Origin: Streptomyces calvus
GTDB lineage: Bacteria > Actinomycetota > Actinomycetes > Streptomycetales > Streptomycetaceae
Assembly (NCBI RefSeq): GCF_006782915.1
Contig: NZ_VCNP01000056.1
Location: 496,001 to 560,000 of the forward strand
Reading direction: 5' to 3'
Length of the DNA stretch: 64,000 bases
This document shows, piece after piece, positions 42,988 through 51,660 of the stretch (position 1 is the stretch's first letter; each line of letters opens with the position of its first letter). The position numbers and the translations under genes were made by a program. The notes under the pieces were generated by a model. The model was not told the origin of the DNA. It saw only the letters and a list, made by a program, of their open reading frames with translations, and ran no database searches.

Positions 42988-43014
42988 GTTCGGCGTCGTT
43001 CGGGGCCTGCCGTG

Positions 43015-43938
43015 TCAGCGCGCCGGAGTGCCCTGCGCCTGCTGCGGGGCGATGCCCAGGGCCGTCGTGTACTTGGCCAGCGCCAGCTTGCCGATCGCCG
43101 GGTACGGGCCGAGCGCCTCGGAGGCGGAGCAGTCCGCCTCCTTCGCGGCCTCCTCGATCAGGCTCGCGTCGATCTCGGGCCCGATCAGGTACGGCGCGAG
43201 GGCCAGCTGCTGCGAACCGGCGCTGCGCAGCTGCTCCGCCACGGAGGCGATGGAGCCCTCCTGGTCCAGGGCCGCCGCCATCACCGGCACGGCGAGGCGC
43301 GCGGCGAGCAGCATGCCGGTGATGCCGGCCGCCTGCACGGCCTCGTCACCGCCCACGGAGGCCAGGATGATGCCGTCCGCGGCGGTCGCCACGGTGAACA
43401 GACGGGCGCGGTCGGCGCGGGCCAGACCGGCCTCGGACAGCCGCACGTGCAGCGCCTCGGCGAGCAGCGGGTGCGGGCCCAGCACATCGGTCAGCTCGGC
43501 GGCGACACGGCTGTCCATCACGGCCTGGCGGACCTGCCGCAGCAGCGCGCTGTCCGGGCCGGCGAGCAGCGGAACGACGACGGCGACGGGGCCGTCCGGC
43601 TCCTTGACGTCCATGCCGGCGGCACGGGCCTGCTCGAAGCGGGCGGTGCGCTCCTCGGCGGCGTGCGAGAGGACGGACTGGAGTGTGGGGAATTCCTCGT
43701 CGTCGCCGTCGACGTAGCCGATCCGGGCGTCGAGGCCGGGCAGCTCGGAGCGGGCGATGCTCACGACCTCGTCGGCCAGTGAGCGGGTGGCACTACTGGG
43801 CGTACCCGGCACGGCGAGGACGAGCGCGGGCGCGCCCTCGGGAGCCACCAGGGGTTCGGGACGGCGGTGCCGCCCGGGCTGGCGGGGGCGCGGCATTCGT
43901 ACTGGCAGGCCGGACGCGGGCCCAGTGGGGGTGCTCAT
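43015..43938 (-). CDS. CbiX/sirohydrochlorin chelatase-like protein
   Basis: A 307-residue protein with two CbiX-like halves: VVPLLAGPDSALLRQV, LTDVLGPHPLLAEALHVRL and LAPYLIGPEIDA are characteristic strands and loops. In true chelatases the N-terminal loop carries a metal-binding His (GHGS). Here the equivalent position reads VPGTPSSA (residues 43-50) without His. The His of GPHPLL is present. The N-terminal 35 residues are Pro/Arg rich and disordered. It may be a degenerate chelatase or bind a metal or tetrapyrrole without catalysis. No cobalamin or sirohaem genes are nearby. Confidence 0.75.
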   Translation of the reverse strand: MSTPTGPASGLPVRMPRPRQPGRHRRPEPLVAPEGAPALVLAVPGTPSSATRSLADEVVSIARSELPGLDARIGYVDGDDEEFPTLQSVLSHAAEERTARFEQARAAGMDVKEPDGPVAVVVPLLAGPDSALLRQVRQAVMDSRVAAELTDVLGPHPLLAEALHVRLSEAGLARADRARLFTVATAADGIILASVGGDEAVQAAGITGMLLAARLAVPVMAAALDQEGSIASVAEQLRSAGSQQLALAPYLIGPEIDASLIEEAAKEADCSASEALGPYPAIGKLALAKYTTALGIAPQQAQGTPAR

Positions 43939-44022
43939 GTTGCGGCATGTTAGTGGCTTCCTGGGCTCCCCTGTTCGGGGAGGGTGCAGGTGAGCGGTAT
44001 CCGTCCGGTTTTGTCTGATGAG

Positions 44023-45030
44023 TCACGTACGGGCGTCGGTCGCGGAGGTGACGGCCTCACCTGCCGGGCTCGTCACGCACAGCATCTTTTCGTCACACGG
44101 AAGGGTGAGGGAGTCACGGGCGAGGTCCTCCGCGACGCGCACCGCCCCGTGCAACGGGTCCCCCTCGGCCATGACCCGCCGGGCCCGCGGCAGCCGCTCG
44201 GCCAGCTCCTCGTCCAGCGGTGCGAGCAGGACGGCGCCCAGTTCGAACAGTCCGCCGGTGAGTCCGACCACCGGCTCGCCCGCCGCCGGACACACCGCGG
44301 CGGCGGAGTCCGCCATGTGCCGGGCCGCCGCCCGCAGGATCCGCACGGCGACCGGATCGCCCCCGGCCGCACACGCGCCCACCCGGGGCGCGAAGGAGGC
44401 GAGCACCGCCGGCCGGTCGGTCCGCGGATACAGCCGGCCGGGCAGTCCGGCCGCCGGTCCGAACAGGTCCTCGGCGCTCGCCAGCAGCGGCGCGGAGCCG
44501 CCCGCCCGTCCGTCGTGGGCGCGCATCGCCGCCTCCAGTCCGGCCCGTCCGATCCAGGCACCGCCGCCGCAGTCGCCCAGCAGGTGCCCCCAGCCGTCCG
44601 CCCGGCGCCAGCCGGTCAGATCGGTCCCGACCGCGATCAGCCCCGTGCCCGCCGCGATCACCGCACCGGGCCGCGGTCCGAGGGCGCCGACGTACGCGGT
44701 GACGGCGTCGGCGGCCAACGCGACCCGGTGCACGCCCAGTTCGCTCCGCAGCATGCCCGGCAGCTCCGCGCGCAGCGCGTCGCCCAGGCTGGCCAGACCG
44801 GCCGCCCCGACGACCGCCGTCGCCAGCCGCCCGACCCCGGCCTCCGCGCACAACGACCGTGCCATCGGCACGAGTTGCTCCATGAGGTGATCCGGGTCCA
44901 GGCCCCGGGGCCCCGTCCGTACCGGTTCCTCCAAGGCGCCCCGGGCCAGCGGACCGCGCCCGGCCGCCCCGACGACGAACCGCACTCCGGAGCCCCCGGA
45001 GTCCACGGCGAGGTAACCGGTGCCGGTCAC
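44023..45030 (-). CDS. BadF/BadG/BcrA/BcrD ATPase family, N-acetylglucosamine-kinase-like
   Basis: A 335-residue ASKHA-fold ATPase. Phosphate-1 loop LAVDSGGSGVRFVVG (residues 6-20), phosphate-2 loop AAGTGLIAVGTD, and the DCGGGAWIGRAGLEAAMRA segment match the N-acetylglucosamine kinase group, which phosphorylates amino sugars recycled from the cell wall or chitin. The GTG start overlaps the stop of the uracil-DNA glycosylase gene by four bases (GTGA), so the two are translationally coupled. The functional link between the two is not obvious. Confidence 0.85.
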   Translation of the reverse strand: MTGTGYLAVDSGGSGVRFVVGAAGRGPLARGALEEPVRTGPRGLDPDHLMEQLVPMARSLCAEAGVGRLATAVVGAAGLASLGDALRAELPGMLRSELGVHRVALAADAVTAYVGALGPRPGAVIAAGTGLIAVGTDLTGWRRADGWGHLLGDCGGGAWIGRAGLEAAMRAHDGRAGGSAPLLASAEDLFGPAAGLPGRLYPRTDRPAVLASFAPRVGACAAGGDPVAVRILRAAARHMADSAAAVCPAAGEPVVGLTGGLFELGAVLLAPLDEELAERLPRARRVMAEGDPLHGAVRVAEDLARDSLTLPCDEKMLCVTSPAGEAVTSATDART

Positions 45031-45704
45031 GGCAGACGCCAGTCCACCGGCTGGCCGCCCTGACGGATCAGCAGGTCGTTGGCGCGGCTGAACGGGCGGG
45101 AGCCGAAGAAGCCCCGGTCGGCGGACATCGGGGAGGGGTGGGCCGACTCCACCGCCGGCAGATCCCCGAGCAGCGGACGGCAGTTGCGGGCGTCGCGGCC
45201 CCACAGGATGGAGACCAGCGGCTTGCCCCGCCCGGCCAGCGCCCGTATCGCCTGCTCGGTGACCTCCTCCCAGCCCTTGCCGCGGTGGGCGCCCGGCTTG
45301 CGCGGGGCCGTGGTGAGCGCCCTGTTGAGCAGCAGCACGCCCTGCTCGGTCCACGGGGTGAGATCGCCGTTGGACGGCTGGGGCAGGCCCAGGTCGGTGG
45401 TCAGCTCCCGGAAGATGTTGATGAGACTGCCGGGCAGCGGCCGCACCTCGGGCGCGACCGAGAACGACAGGCCCACCGCGTGTCCCGGTGTCGGGTACGG
45501 GTCCTGTCCGACGATCAGGACGCGCACCTCGTCGAACGGCTGCTGGAAGGCGCGCAGGACGTTCGCTCCGGCCGGGAGGTAGGTGCGTCCCGCGGCGATC
45601 TCCGCACGCAGGAAGTCCCCCATCGCGGAGATCCGGCCGGCCACCGGTTCCAGGGCCTGCGCCCAGCCTGCTTCGACGATTTCGTTCAAGGGTTGTGGTG
45701 CCAC
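45027..45704 (-). CDS. ung: uracil-DNA glycosylase, family 1
   Basis: A 225-residue family 1 uracil-DNA glycosylase. Motif A is VGQDPYPTPGHAVGLSF (from residue 65; catalytic Asp68), the uracil-binding Asn is in VLLLNRALTT, and the minor-groove loop is HPSPMSADRGFFGSRPFS (from 189). It excises uracil from DNA. The motif A His-Gly of the enterobacterial enzyme is replaced by Pro-Thr, as in one of the two Ung paralogues I associate with Streptomyces. Of two in-frame GTGs, 45704 is preferred because GGGTGA lies five bases upstream; 45713 is possible. Confidence 0.92.
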   Translation of the reverse strand: MAPQPLNEIVEAGWAQALEPVAGRISAMGDFLRAEIAAGRTYLPAGANVLRAFQQPFDEVRVLIVGQDPYPTPGHAVGLSFSVAPEVRPLPGSLINIFRELTTDLGLPQPSNGDLTPWTEQGVLLLNRALTTAPRKPGAHRGKGWEEVTEQAIRALAGRGKPLVSILWGRDARNCRPLLGDLPAVESAHPSPMSADRGFFGSRPFSRANDLLIRQGGQPVDWRLP

Positions 45705-45777
45705 GGGCGTCACCCTACTGCCGTGGCGGCAGCGGAGATCAACCAGTGGCCACGGCCCGACGGAACACCGCTGCGGC

Positions 45778-46863
45778 TCATCCGACGACCGCGGCCCGCA
45801 CGCACAGCACGTCCGGCAGGTGCGACGCCAACTGCCGCCAGCTGTCGCCGTCGTCGGCCGACGCGTACACCTCGCCGTTGCGGTTGCCGAAGTAGAGGCC
45901 CGCCGGATCCACGCCGTCGTGGCACATCGCGTCGCGCAGGACCGTGCCGTAGTGGTCCTCCTGCGGGAGTCCCGCCGCGAGCGGCTCCCAGCTGCGGCCG
46001 GCGTCCGCCGTCCGGTAGACCCGGCAGCGCCGCCCGGCCGGCACCCGGTCGGAGTCGGCGTTGATCGGGAACACGTACGCCGTGTCCCCGCGGCGGGGAT
46101 GGGTGACCACGGTGAACCCGAACGTCGACGGCAGTCCCTCGCCGATGTCCGTCCAGTGCCCGCCCGCGTCGTCGCTGCGGTACACACCCCAGTGGTTCTG
46201 CAGGTACAGCCGGTCCGGATCCGCCGCGTCCCGGGCGACCTTGTGCACGCACTGCCCGAACTCCGGGTCGGGATCGGGCAGGAACACCGCGGACACCCCG
46301 GAGTTGGACGGCGCCCAACTGGCCCCGCCGTCCAGCGTGCGGAACACGCCGGCCGTGGAGACGGCCACCGTCACGGCCCGCGGATCGCGCGCGTCGGTGA
46401 GCACGGTGTGCAGGCCCTCACCGCCGCCGCCCGGCATCCACCGGGACCGCGTGGGGTGCTCCCATAGCGGCCGGACCAGCTCGAAGCTCTCCCCGCGGTC
46501 CTCCGAGCGGTACAGCGCGGCCGGTTCCGTGCCCGCGTACACCACGTCCGGTTCGGCCGCGGCCGGGTGCAGCTGCCACACCCGCTCCAGCGAAGCCCCG
46601 GTGTCCTTGGGGAACTTGACGGCGGGCCGGGCCGGTTCGGTCCAGGTGCGGCCCAGGTCGTCGGAGTGGAACACCGACGGGCCCCAGTGCGCGCTGTCAC
46701 CGCCGACGAGGAGCCGCGGGCGGGCGCCGCGGGTGTCGACGGCGACCGAGTACACGGCCTGTGCGTTGAAGTAGGGACTCTCGTCGAACTCCCAGGTGCC
46801 TCCCCGGCGGCGCCCGATGAAAAGGCCCTTGCGGGTGCCCACGGCGAGCAGTACCTCGGTCAT
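45778..46863 (-). CDS. sialidase-like BNR/photosystem-repair-type beta-propeller protein
   Basis: A 361-residue cytosolic beta-propeller. At least six Asp-box (BNR) motifs of the Ser-x-Asp-x-Gly-x-Thr-Trp type are visible: SDDLGRTW, SEDRGESF, TLDGGASW, SDDAGGHW, TADAGRSW and SADDGDSW, about 50-60 residues apart. There is no signal peptide, so a secreted sialidase is unlikely. Similar proteins are annotated as exo-alpha-sialidase or WD40/YCF48-like and have no proven activity. ATG 46863 has an excellent GGAGGTGATC. It lies 73 bases before the glycosylase gene on the same strand. Confidence 0.85.
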   Translation of the reverse strand: MTEVLLAVGTRKGLFIGRRRGGTWEFDESPYFNAQAVYSVAVDTRGARPRLLVGGDSAHWGPSVFHSDDLGRTWTEPARPAVKFPKDTGASLERVWQLHPAAAEPDVVYAGTEPAALYRSEDRGESFELVRPLWEHPTRSRWMPGGGGEGLHTVLTDARDPRAVTVAVSTAGVFRTLDGGASWAPSNSGVSAVFLPDPDPEFGQCVHKVARDAADPDRLYLQNHWGVYRSDDAGGHWTDIGEGLPSTFGFTVVTHPRRGDTAYVFPINADSDRVPAGRRCRVYRTADAGRSWEPLAAGLPQEDHYGTVLRDAMCHDGVDPAGLYFGNRNGEVYASADDGDSWRQLASHLPDVLCVRAAVVG

Positions 46864-47032
46864 GCCGATCACCTCCGCGACGTCCTCGTCGACGTCCTCG
46901 TTCCGGACACGGGCCAGTCTGCACCCGACCACTGACAGTCACCTGTGGATCAGGTCCCGCCGCAGGTCGCGACGGTGCGGCGGCCCTGCGGCCCGCTCGT
47001 CGGCGGCGCGGCGCACACCCGCTCGGCCTGCG

Positions 47033-49141
47033 TCATCCGCCGGCCAGCGCACGCCGGCAACTCCGCAGCAGCCGCTCGTCCTCGTGGACGTCGTGGCTGC
47101 CGTGGCCCCCGGGGCCGGCCCGGTGCCGGCGGGGCGCGGCGAGCTCCGCCCGGAGGAGGTCGTGCAGCGGTGCCGCCGCGGGGCCGAGCCGCGCCGCGAG
47201 GTCCGCGGTCGGCACGCGGGTGTACGGGCTTTCGGCCCAGGCCGCGCGCAGCACGTCCGCCGCCGTCTCCGGCTCACCGGCGACCCGCCACAGGGCGTGC
47301 GCCGCGGCCGTCCGCTCCCACAGGTCACCGGATTGCGTCAGCCGCCGCAGTCCGGGCAGCGCGGCACGGGCCGCGGGACCCAGCCGCCCCAGCACCTCGG
47401 CCGCCGCCCGGCGCGAACCGCCCGAGCCGGCGTCCAACTCCCCGAGCAGCACGGGCAGTACCGCCTCCGGGTCACCCTCCACGGCCCACAGCGCCTCCGC
47501 CGCCACGACACCCTGCCCGCCGCGCAGCGCGGCACGCAGCGCGGGTATCGCCTCGCGCGCGCCGGCGCCGGCCGCGCCGAGCGCCCGGAACGCGGCCGCC
47601 ACCAGGGAGTCCCGCAGCCGGAGGCCCGCCGGCATGCCGGCCGGCATCCGCAGGACCACCGGCACCGCCTCGGCGTCACCGATCGCCGCCAGCGCGCGGA
47701 GCGTGGAACCGGCCCGCTCGTACAGGTCGTCCGCATCGAGCGGAAGCCCGGCGAGGTGCTGCCGCAGCGCCGGCGCGAGGGGCGCCGCGGCCCGGCCCAG
47801 AGCGGGCACCACGTGGCCGAGGTCGTCGGGCACGACCGGGCCCGCCAGCACCTCGGCCAGCAGCCCGACGGCCCGCGGATCCCCGGTCCTGGCCAGCGCC
47901 CTGAGCGGACGGCCCAGGGTCGGCACGCCGCGCTCCCAGGTGTGCACGCGCAGCTCGGGGCGGTCGGTCAGCAGGGCGTGCAGGTGGCCGGCGGCCGGGA
48001 GGGCCAGCTCGAAGAGGTCCTCCAGGACGGCGACCGCGGCGTCGCGCAGCCGGTCGTCCCCGCCGGTCAGCTGGGCGCCGACCAGGCCGACCGGCTCGGT
48101 GTAGTCGGCGCGCCAGGTGCGGAACAGCCCGGCCGACATCCACACCGCGTTGCACCGGTCGACCGGGTCCGGGCGGCCCAGCTGACCGGACAGCAGGGCG
48201 ATCCGGTCGGCGACCCGGTCGTCGAGGGCGGTGTGCAGGGTGCGCAGCAGCCGGGAGCCCTCCTCGTCGGAGGGGCGCAGCCGCCGCAGCCTGCCGACGA
48301 GGGTGTCCGGGTCCGGCCCGCCGGGCTCCTCGGGGTCGGCGGGCCGCAGCGCCGCCCGCTCGTCGAGCAGCCGCAGGACGACCGGCACCGGATCGGCCGG
48401 GAGCCGCTCGGGAGCACACCCGGCGAGCTGGCCCAGCGCGGCGAGCCGCAGCCCCGGCCCGTGCGGCGGAGCGCTCCGCTCCACCAGCAGGTCCACGGCT
48501 CCGGCGGCCAGGTGCGGGTGCCGCCGGGCGAACCGGCCCAGGCTCTCGGTCAGCGCGAGCAGCACCCGGTCGTCGCGCTCCATGGTGATCCGCTCCCGGA
48601 GCAGGCCGAGCACCCGCTCCGGCTGGTCGAGGAACCGCACCAGCGCGCCCGGCGCCGCCCTGCGCACCGCGGGGTCCGCGTCGCCCAGCAGCAGGGCGAA
48701 CACGCCGGCTCCCACCCGGACGGCGGTCCTCGCCATCGCGTGCGGCCCGTGTCCGTCCGCGTCGCCGCCCTCCGCCTCGCCGCCCACCGCGGCGTCCGGC
48801 ACTCCGTCGGCCCCGGCTTCCGACTCCGCTTCTTCATCGGCCTCGGCTTCCGACTCCGCTTCTTCGTCCGCGCCGCCGATGCTGACGAGCAGTTCGACGA
48901 TGCCCGCCCGGTCGGGCACCTCTTCGCGGACGGCGAGCGCGAAGAGGAACGGCACGCAGGCGAGGGTGGAGTCGTACACATCGCCCTGGTGGTGCACGGC
49001 GCCGTACATCCCGTCGAGCGCGGTCTCCCGCTCGGCGGCGTCCGGGGAGGCCAGCCCTCTGAGCAGCCGGGGCACGTCCTCCGCGCTGCCGTACGCATGC
49101 CGCATCGAGGCCCAGTCGACCTCGTCGATCCCGGTGAACAC
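47033..49141 (-). CDS. HEAT-repeat protein with acidic insert
   Basis: A 702-residue helical solenoid protein. The start (VFTGIDEVDWASMRHAYG) is followed by HEAT/PBS-lyase-like repeats of 30-40 residues throughout, e.g. DADPAVRRAAPGALVRFL, GDPEAVLPVLLGELDAG, and GRLGPAARAALPGLRRL. Residues about 95-125 are an acidic low-complexity insert from a duplicated 30-bp unit. HEAT solenoids are scaffolds for protein interaction; no enzymatic motif is present. GTG 49141 follows GGGGGAGG and gives a start typical of the family (GIDEVDW). It stands alone between other units. Confidence 0.82.
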   Translation of the reverse strand: MFTGIDEVDWASMRHAYGSAEDVPRLLRGLASPDAAERETALDGMYGAVHHQGDVYDSTLACVPFLFALAVREEVPDRAGIVELLVSIGGADEEAESEAEADEEAESEAGADGVPDAAVGGEAEGGDADGHGPHAMARTAVRVGAGVFALLLGDADPAVRRAAPGALVRFLDQPERVLGLLRERITMERDDRVLLALTESLGRFARRHPHLAAGAVDLLVERSAPPHGPGLRLAALGQLAGCAPERLPADPVPVVLRLLDERAALRPADPEEPGGPDPDTLVGRLRRLRPSDEEGSRLLRTLHTALDDRVADRIALLSGQLGRPDPVDRCNAVWMSAGLFRTWRADYTEPVGLVGAQLTGGDDRLRDAAVAVLEDLFELALPAAGHLHALLTDRPELRVHTWERGVPTLGRPLRALARTGDPRAVGLLAEVLAGPVVPDDLGHVVPALGRAAAPLAPALRQHLAGLPLDADDLYERAGSTLRALAAIGDAEAVPVVLRMPAGMPAGLRLRDSLVAAAFRALGAAGAGAREAIPALRAALRGGQGVVAAEALWAVEGDPEAVLPVLLGELDAGSGGSRRAAAEVLGRLGPAARAALPGLRRLTQSGDLWERTAAAHALWRVAGEPETAADVLRAAWAESPYTRVPTADLAARLGPAAAPLHDLLRAELAAPRRHRAGPGGHGSHDVHEDERLLRSCRRALAGG
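48815..48874. repeat. 30-bp direct repeat, two copies, inside the HEAT-repeat gene
   Basis: Two 30-bp units starting GGCTTCCGACTCCGCTTCTT at 48815 and 48845; the second diverges only in its last bases. In frame they add two copies of Asp-Glu-Glu-Ala-Glu-Ser-Glu-Ala-x-Ala to the acidic insert. Confidence 0.9.
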
Positions 49142-49319
49142 CGTGTCCTCCCCCTGCCCAGTGCCGACTCCCGCGAGTCTGCACCACGGCACTGACAACC
49201 GAGCGCAGCCGGGAGGCGACTGTGCGCGAGCCCTGCGCACGGTTGGCTCGATCAGGGGCCGCCCGCGGCCGGGAACGCGCGGCCCGCGGAAGGGAGCGGG
49301 CGGCCTGTGCAGGGGAGCG

Positions 49320-49357
49320 GGCCGTACGGGACGCCGCGCGGGACGTCTCGTACGGCC
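49320..49357 (-). terminator. hairpin terminator of pectate lyase gene
   Basis: GGCCGTACGGGACG and CGTCTCGTACGGCC pair with one mismatch around a 10-base loop, 16 bases beyond the pectate lyase stop on the transcribed strand. Confidence 0.8.
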
Positions 49358-49372
49358 GCCGCCCGTGGGGGG

Positions 49373-50176
49373 CTACCGGTAGGTGATGTCGGACGAGGAG
49401 TACTTGCAGTACGTGCCGTCGGGGCCCGAGCCGTTGGAGTCCGGCTCGTCGCCGTCGTCGTTGCCGATGTACTTCTGGCAGGGGACGATCTTCCTGCTGC
49501 TGTCCCCGATGATCGTGATGTTCCGCAGGGTCGCGCTGTCGCCGTAGTTGGTGTTGATGCCGGCGATGCGGCTGCCCTTGTAGGTCACCTCGATGGTGTT
49601 GAGGTTGATCGTCCGCTTGTACTGCGTGGAGCAGTTGCCGCAGGAGCGGACGAAGGTGCCGAAGTTCTTGACGGCGAAGTTCGACACGTTCAGCGTCCCG
49701 GCCCCGTTGAACTGGAACACCTTGTCGCTGGCTTCCTTGGCGCCGCCGCCGCTGACGGTGTAGACCGCGCCCGACGACTTGCCCTTGAACGTGGCGGCGT
49801 CCTCGCCGACGTCCTCCCACCAGACGTTCTGCAGCGTGCAGGAGCCCTGGCAGTGGATGCCGTCGGCGGCGGGGGCGCCGAGGATGACGTTCTTCAGGAC
49901 CGCGCCGTCGGCCAGTTGCAGGATCGGGCCCTGGTCCTCGTCCTGGCCGCCCGAGCCCAGGTCGCCGGTGCCGTACAGCCGCTTCATCCCGTAGTCCTTG
50001 GTGCCGGACACGGAGATGGTCGAGGAGACGCCCTCGCTGCCGTTCGGGGTCGGCCAGGTGGCGGCGTTCGCCGGAGACGCCCCGGTGGTCATGATCATGC
50101 CAACCGAGAGGCCCAGGGTGGCCAGTGCGCCCGTCAGTGCGCGCCTGCGGGCGCGCGGTCGTGTCGCGGAAGTCAT
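49373..50176 (-). CDS. secreted pectate lyase, polysaccharide lyase family 3
   Basis: A 267-residue PL3 lyase. The signal peptide has an Arg-rich start (RPRARRRA) and ends at ASPANA (about residue 38), compatible with Sec or Tat export. The right-handed beta-helix is seen in LQLADGAVLKNVILGAPAADGIHC, TLQNVWWEDVGEDAATFKG and VFQFNGAGTLNVSNF. WWEDVGEDAATFKG is the family's conserved calcium and catalytic region. Four paired cysteines are present. It cleaves polygalacturonate by beta-elimination outside the cell. AAGGAA precedes the ATG. A LacI-type dyad lies about 165 bases upstream. Confidence 0.93.
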   Translation of the reverse strand: MTSATRPRARRRALTGALATLGLSVGMIMTTGASPANAATWPTPNGSEGVSSTISVSGTKDYGMKRLYGTGDLGSGGQDEDQGPILQLADGAVLKNVILGAPAADGIHCQGSCTLQNVWWEDVGEDAATFKGKSSGAVYTVSGGGAKEASDKVFQFNGAGTLNVSNFAVKNFGTFVRSCGNCSTQYKRTINLNTIEVTYKGSRIAGINTNYGDSATLRNITIIGDSSRKIVPCQKYIGNDDGDEPDSNGSGPDGTYCKYSSSDITYR

Positions 50177-50337
50177 GTCGTTCCTTCTGTCGGATGTGGG
50201 GGTCGCGGACCCTCGGGCGTCCCGCTGTCGAACGCCCGAAGGTCATGTACATGAACGACGTTCTGCATGGTGCCCAGCGAGCCCGGCCGTCCCGCCAAAG
50301 TGACGTGCACCGGTCACGCTGCTGAACGGAACGTATG

Positions 50338-50350
50338 GGGTAAGCGCTTT
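50338..50350. promoter_or_regulatory. candidate LacI-family operator upstream of pectate lyase gene
   Basis: GTAAGCGCTTTC has the perfect core AAGCGCTT and matches its own complement at 10 of 12 positions. CG-centred AAnCGnTT dyads are the sites of LacI/CcpA-type sugar regulators. It lies in the long upstream region of the pectate lyase gene, which fits catabolite or substrate control. Confidence 0.5.
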
Positions 50351-50396
50351 CTAGTCAACGCCTCGCGCGGATGACATTCGGCCAGGAACGACGAAT

Positions 50397-50437
50397 GCCG
50401 GTGGCCGGGGACGCGGAGGGCGTCCCCGGCCACCGGC
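50397..50437 (-). terminator. strong hairpin terminator of the OYE gene
   Basis: GCCGGTGGCCGGGGACGC and its exact complement GCGTCCCCGGCCACCGGC pair over 18 bases with a five-base loop. It starts 19 bases after the stop of the oxidoreductase gene on the transcribed strand. Confidence 0.88.
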
Positions 50438-50455
50438 ACCGGTGTCGGGCGGAGG

Positions 50456-51535
50456 TCAGACCGAGCGGTGGTACTGGTCCGGCACGTGGACCTCGCCGCC
50501 CAGCTCACGCGCCGCGTGCCGGGCCCAGGAGGGGTTGCGGAGCAGTTCGCGGCCGAGGAGCACCGCGTCCGCCTCGCCGTTGGCCACGATCTTCTCCGCC
50601 TGCTCGGCGTCGGTGATCAGACCCACCGCGGCGACCGGCATCGGCGTCTCGTTGCGCACCCGCGCGGCGAAGGGGACCTGGTAGCCGGGGCCGGTCGGGA
50701 TGCGGACGCCGGAGGCGTTGCCGCCGGTGGAGACGTCGAGCAGGTCGATGCCGTGGGCGTGCAGCTCACCGGCGAAGCGCACGGTGTCGTCCGGCGTCCA
50801 GCCGGACCCGTCCAGCCAGTCGGTGGCCGAAATGCGGAAGAACAGCGGCTTGTCGTCCGGCCACTCCTCGCGCACGGCGTCGACCACCTCGAGCGCGAAG
50901 CGCGTCCGGTTCTCGTACGAGCCGCCGTAGGCGTCGGTGCGGTGGTTGGAGTGCGGGGAGAGGAACTCGTTGATCAGGTAGCCGTGGGCGCCGTGGATCT
51001 CGGCGATCTCGAAGCCGGCGGCGAGCGCCCGGCGTGCGGCGGCGCGGAACTCGCCGACGATCTCGTGGATCCGCTCGACGGACAACTCGTCCGGGGTCGG
51101 GTGCCGCTCGTCGAAGGCGAGCGGGCTCGGGGCGACCGGCTGCCAGCCGTGCGCCTCCGGCCCGACCGGCGCGCCGCCCTTCCAGGGCCGGTCCGTCGAC
51201 GCCTTGCGTCCGGCGTGCGCGAGCTGGATGGCCGGGACGGTGCCCTGCGAGACGAGGAAGCGGGTGATCCGGCGGAAGGCCTCGACCTGGGTGTCGTTCC
51301 AGATGCCGAGGTCGTACGGCGAGATGCGGCCCTCGGGCGAGACCGCGGTGGCCTCCACGACGATCAGTCCGGTGCCGCCGGCCGCGCGGGCCGCGTAGTG
51401 CGCGAAGTGCCAGTCGACGGGCGCGCCGGCCTCCGGGCCGTCGGGTGCGGCCGAGTACTGGCACATCGGCGGCATCCACACCCGGTTCGGGATCGTCACG
51501 TCGCGCAAGGTGTACGGCTCGAACAGCGTGCTCAC
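50456..51535 (-). CDS. NADH:flavin oxidoreductase, Old Yellow Enzyme (YqjM type)
   Basis: A 359-residue FMN TIM-barrel ene-reductase. IPNRVWMPPMCQYSA carries the Cys that marks the YqjM class. IQLAHAGRKAS, the HGAHGYLINEFLSPHSN catalytic/FMN stretch (His-x2-His), RTDAYGGSYENRTRF and the C-terminal ADAVLLGRELLRNP are classic. It reduces activated C=C bonds with NAD(P)H and is often tied to stress from electrophiles. GTG 51535 is preferred because GGAG lies six bases upstream; ATG 51547 is in frame. It is divergent from an ArsR-type gene, with paired dyads between them. Confidence 0.92.
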   Translation of the reverse strand: MSTLFEPYTLRDVTIPNRVWMPPMCQYSAAPDGPEAGAPVDWHFAHYAARAAGGTGLIVVEATAVSPEGRISPYDLGIWNDTQVEAFRRITRFLVSQGTVPAIQLAHAGRKASTDRPWKGGAPVGPEAHGWQPVAPSPLAFDERHPTPDELSVERIHEIVGEFRAAARRALAAGFEIAEIHGAHGYLINEFLSPHSNHRTDAYGGSYENRTRFALEVVDAVREEWPDDKPLFFRISATDWLDGSGWTPDDTVRFAGELHAHGIDLLDVSTGGNASGVRIPTGPGYQVPFAARVRNETPMPVAAVGLITDAEQAEKIVANGEADAVLLGRELLRNPSWARHAARELGGEVHVPDQYHRSV

Positions 51536-51576
51536 GGCGGGCTCCATTCGGTGGGCCAGAGGGCGGTTGCGCTTCG

Positions 51577-51630
51577 TACGATAAGCATCGTAGTACGGGG
51601 GATGTCAAACTACGATGACTCTCGTACAAT
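51577..51630. promoter_or_regulatory. two related dyads and divergent promoter elements (OYE / ArsR)
   Basis: TACGAT-N4-ATCGTA (51577-51592) and TACGA-N6-TCGTA (51611-51626) are two copies of the same half-site. A plus-strand -10 TACAAT (51625-51630) for the regulator overlaps the second. A minus-strand -35 TTGACA (51608-51603) for the OYE gene lies between them. This placement fits repression of both genes by the regulator. Confidence 0.7.
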
Positions 51631-51660
51631 GAGGGCTCCCGGACCGAATGTGGAGCCGCC

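Noticed and set aside
45778..46863. Secreted sialidase
   Set aside because: Asp-box repeats are present, but there is no signal peptide and no visible catalytic Arg triad or Tyr/Glu pair, so only a propeller fold is called.
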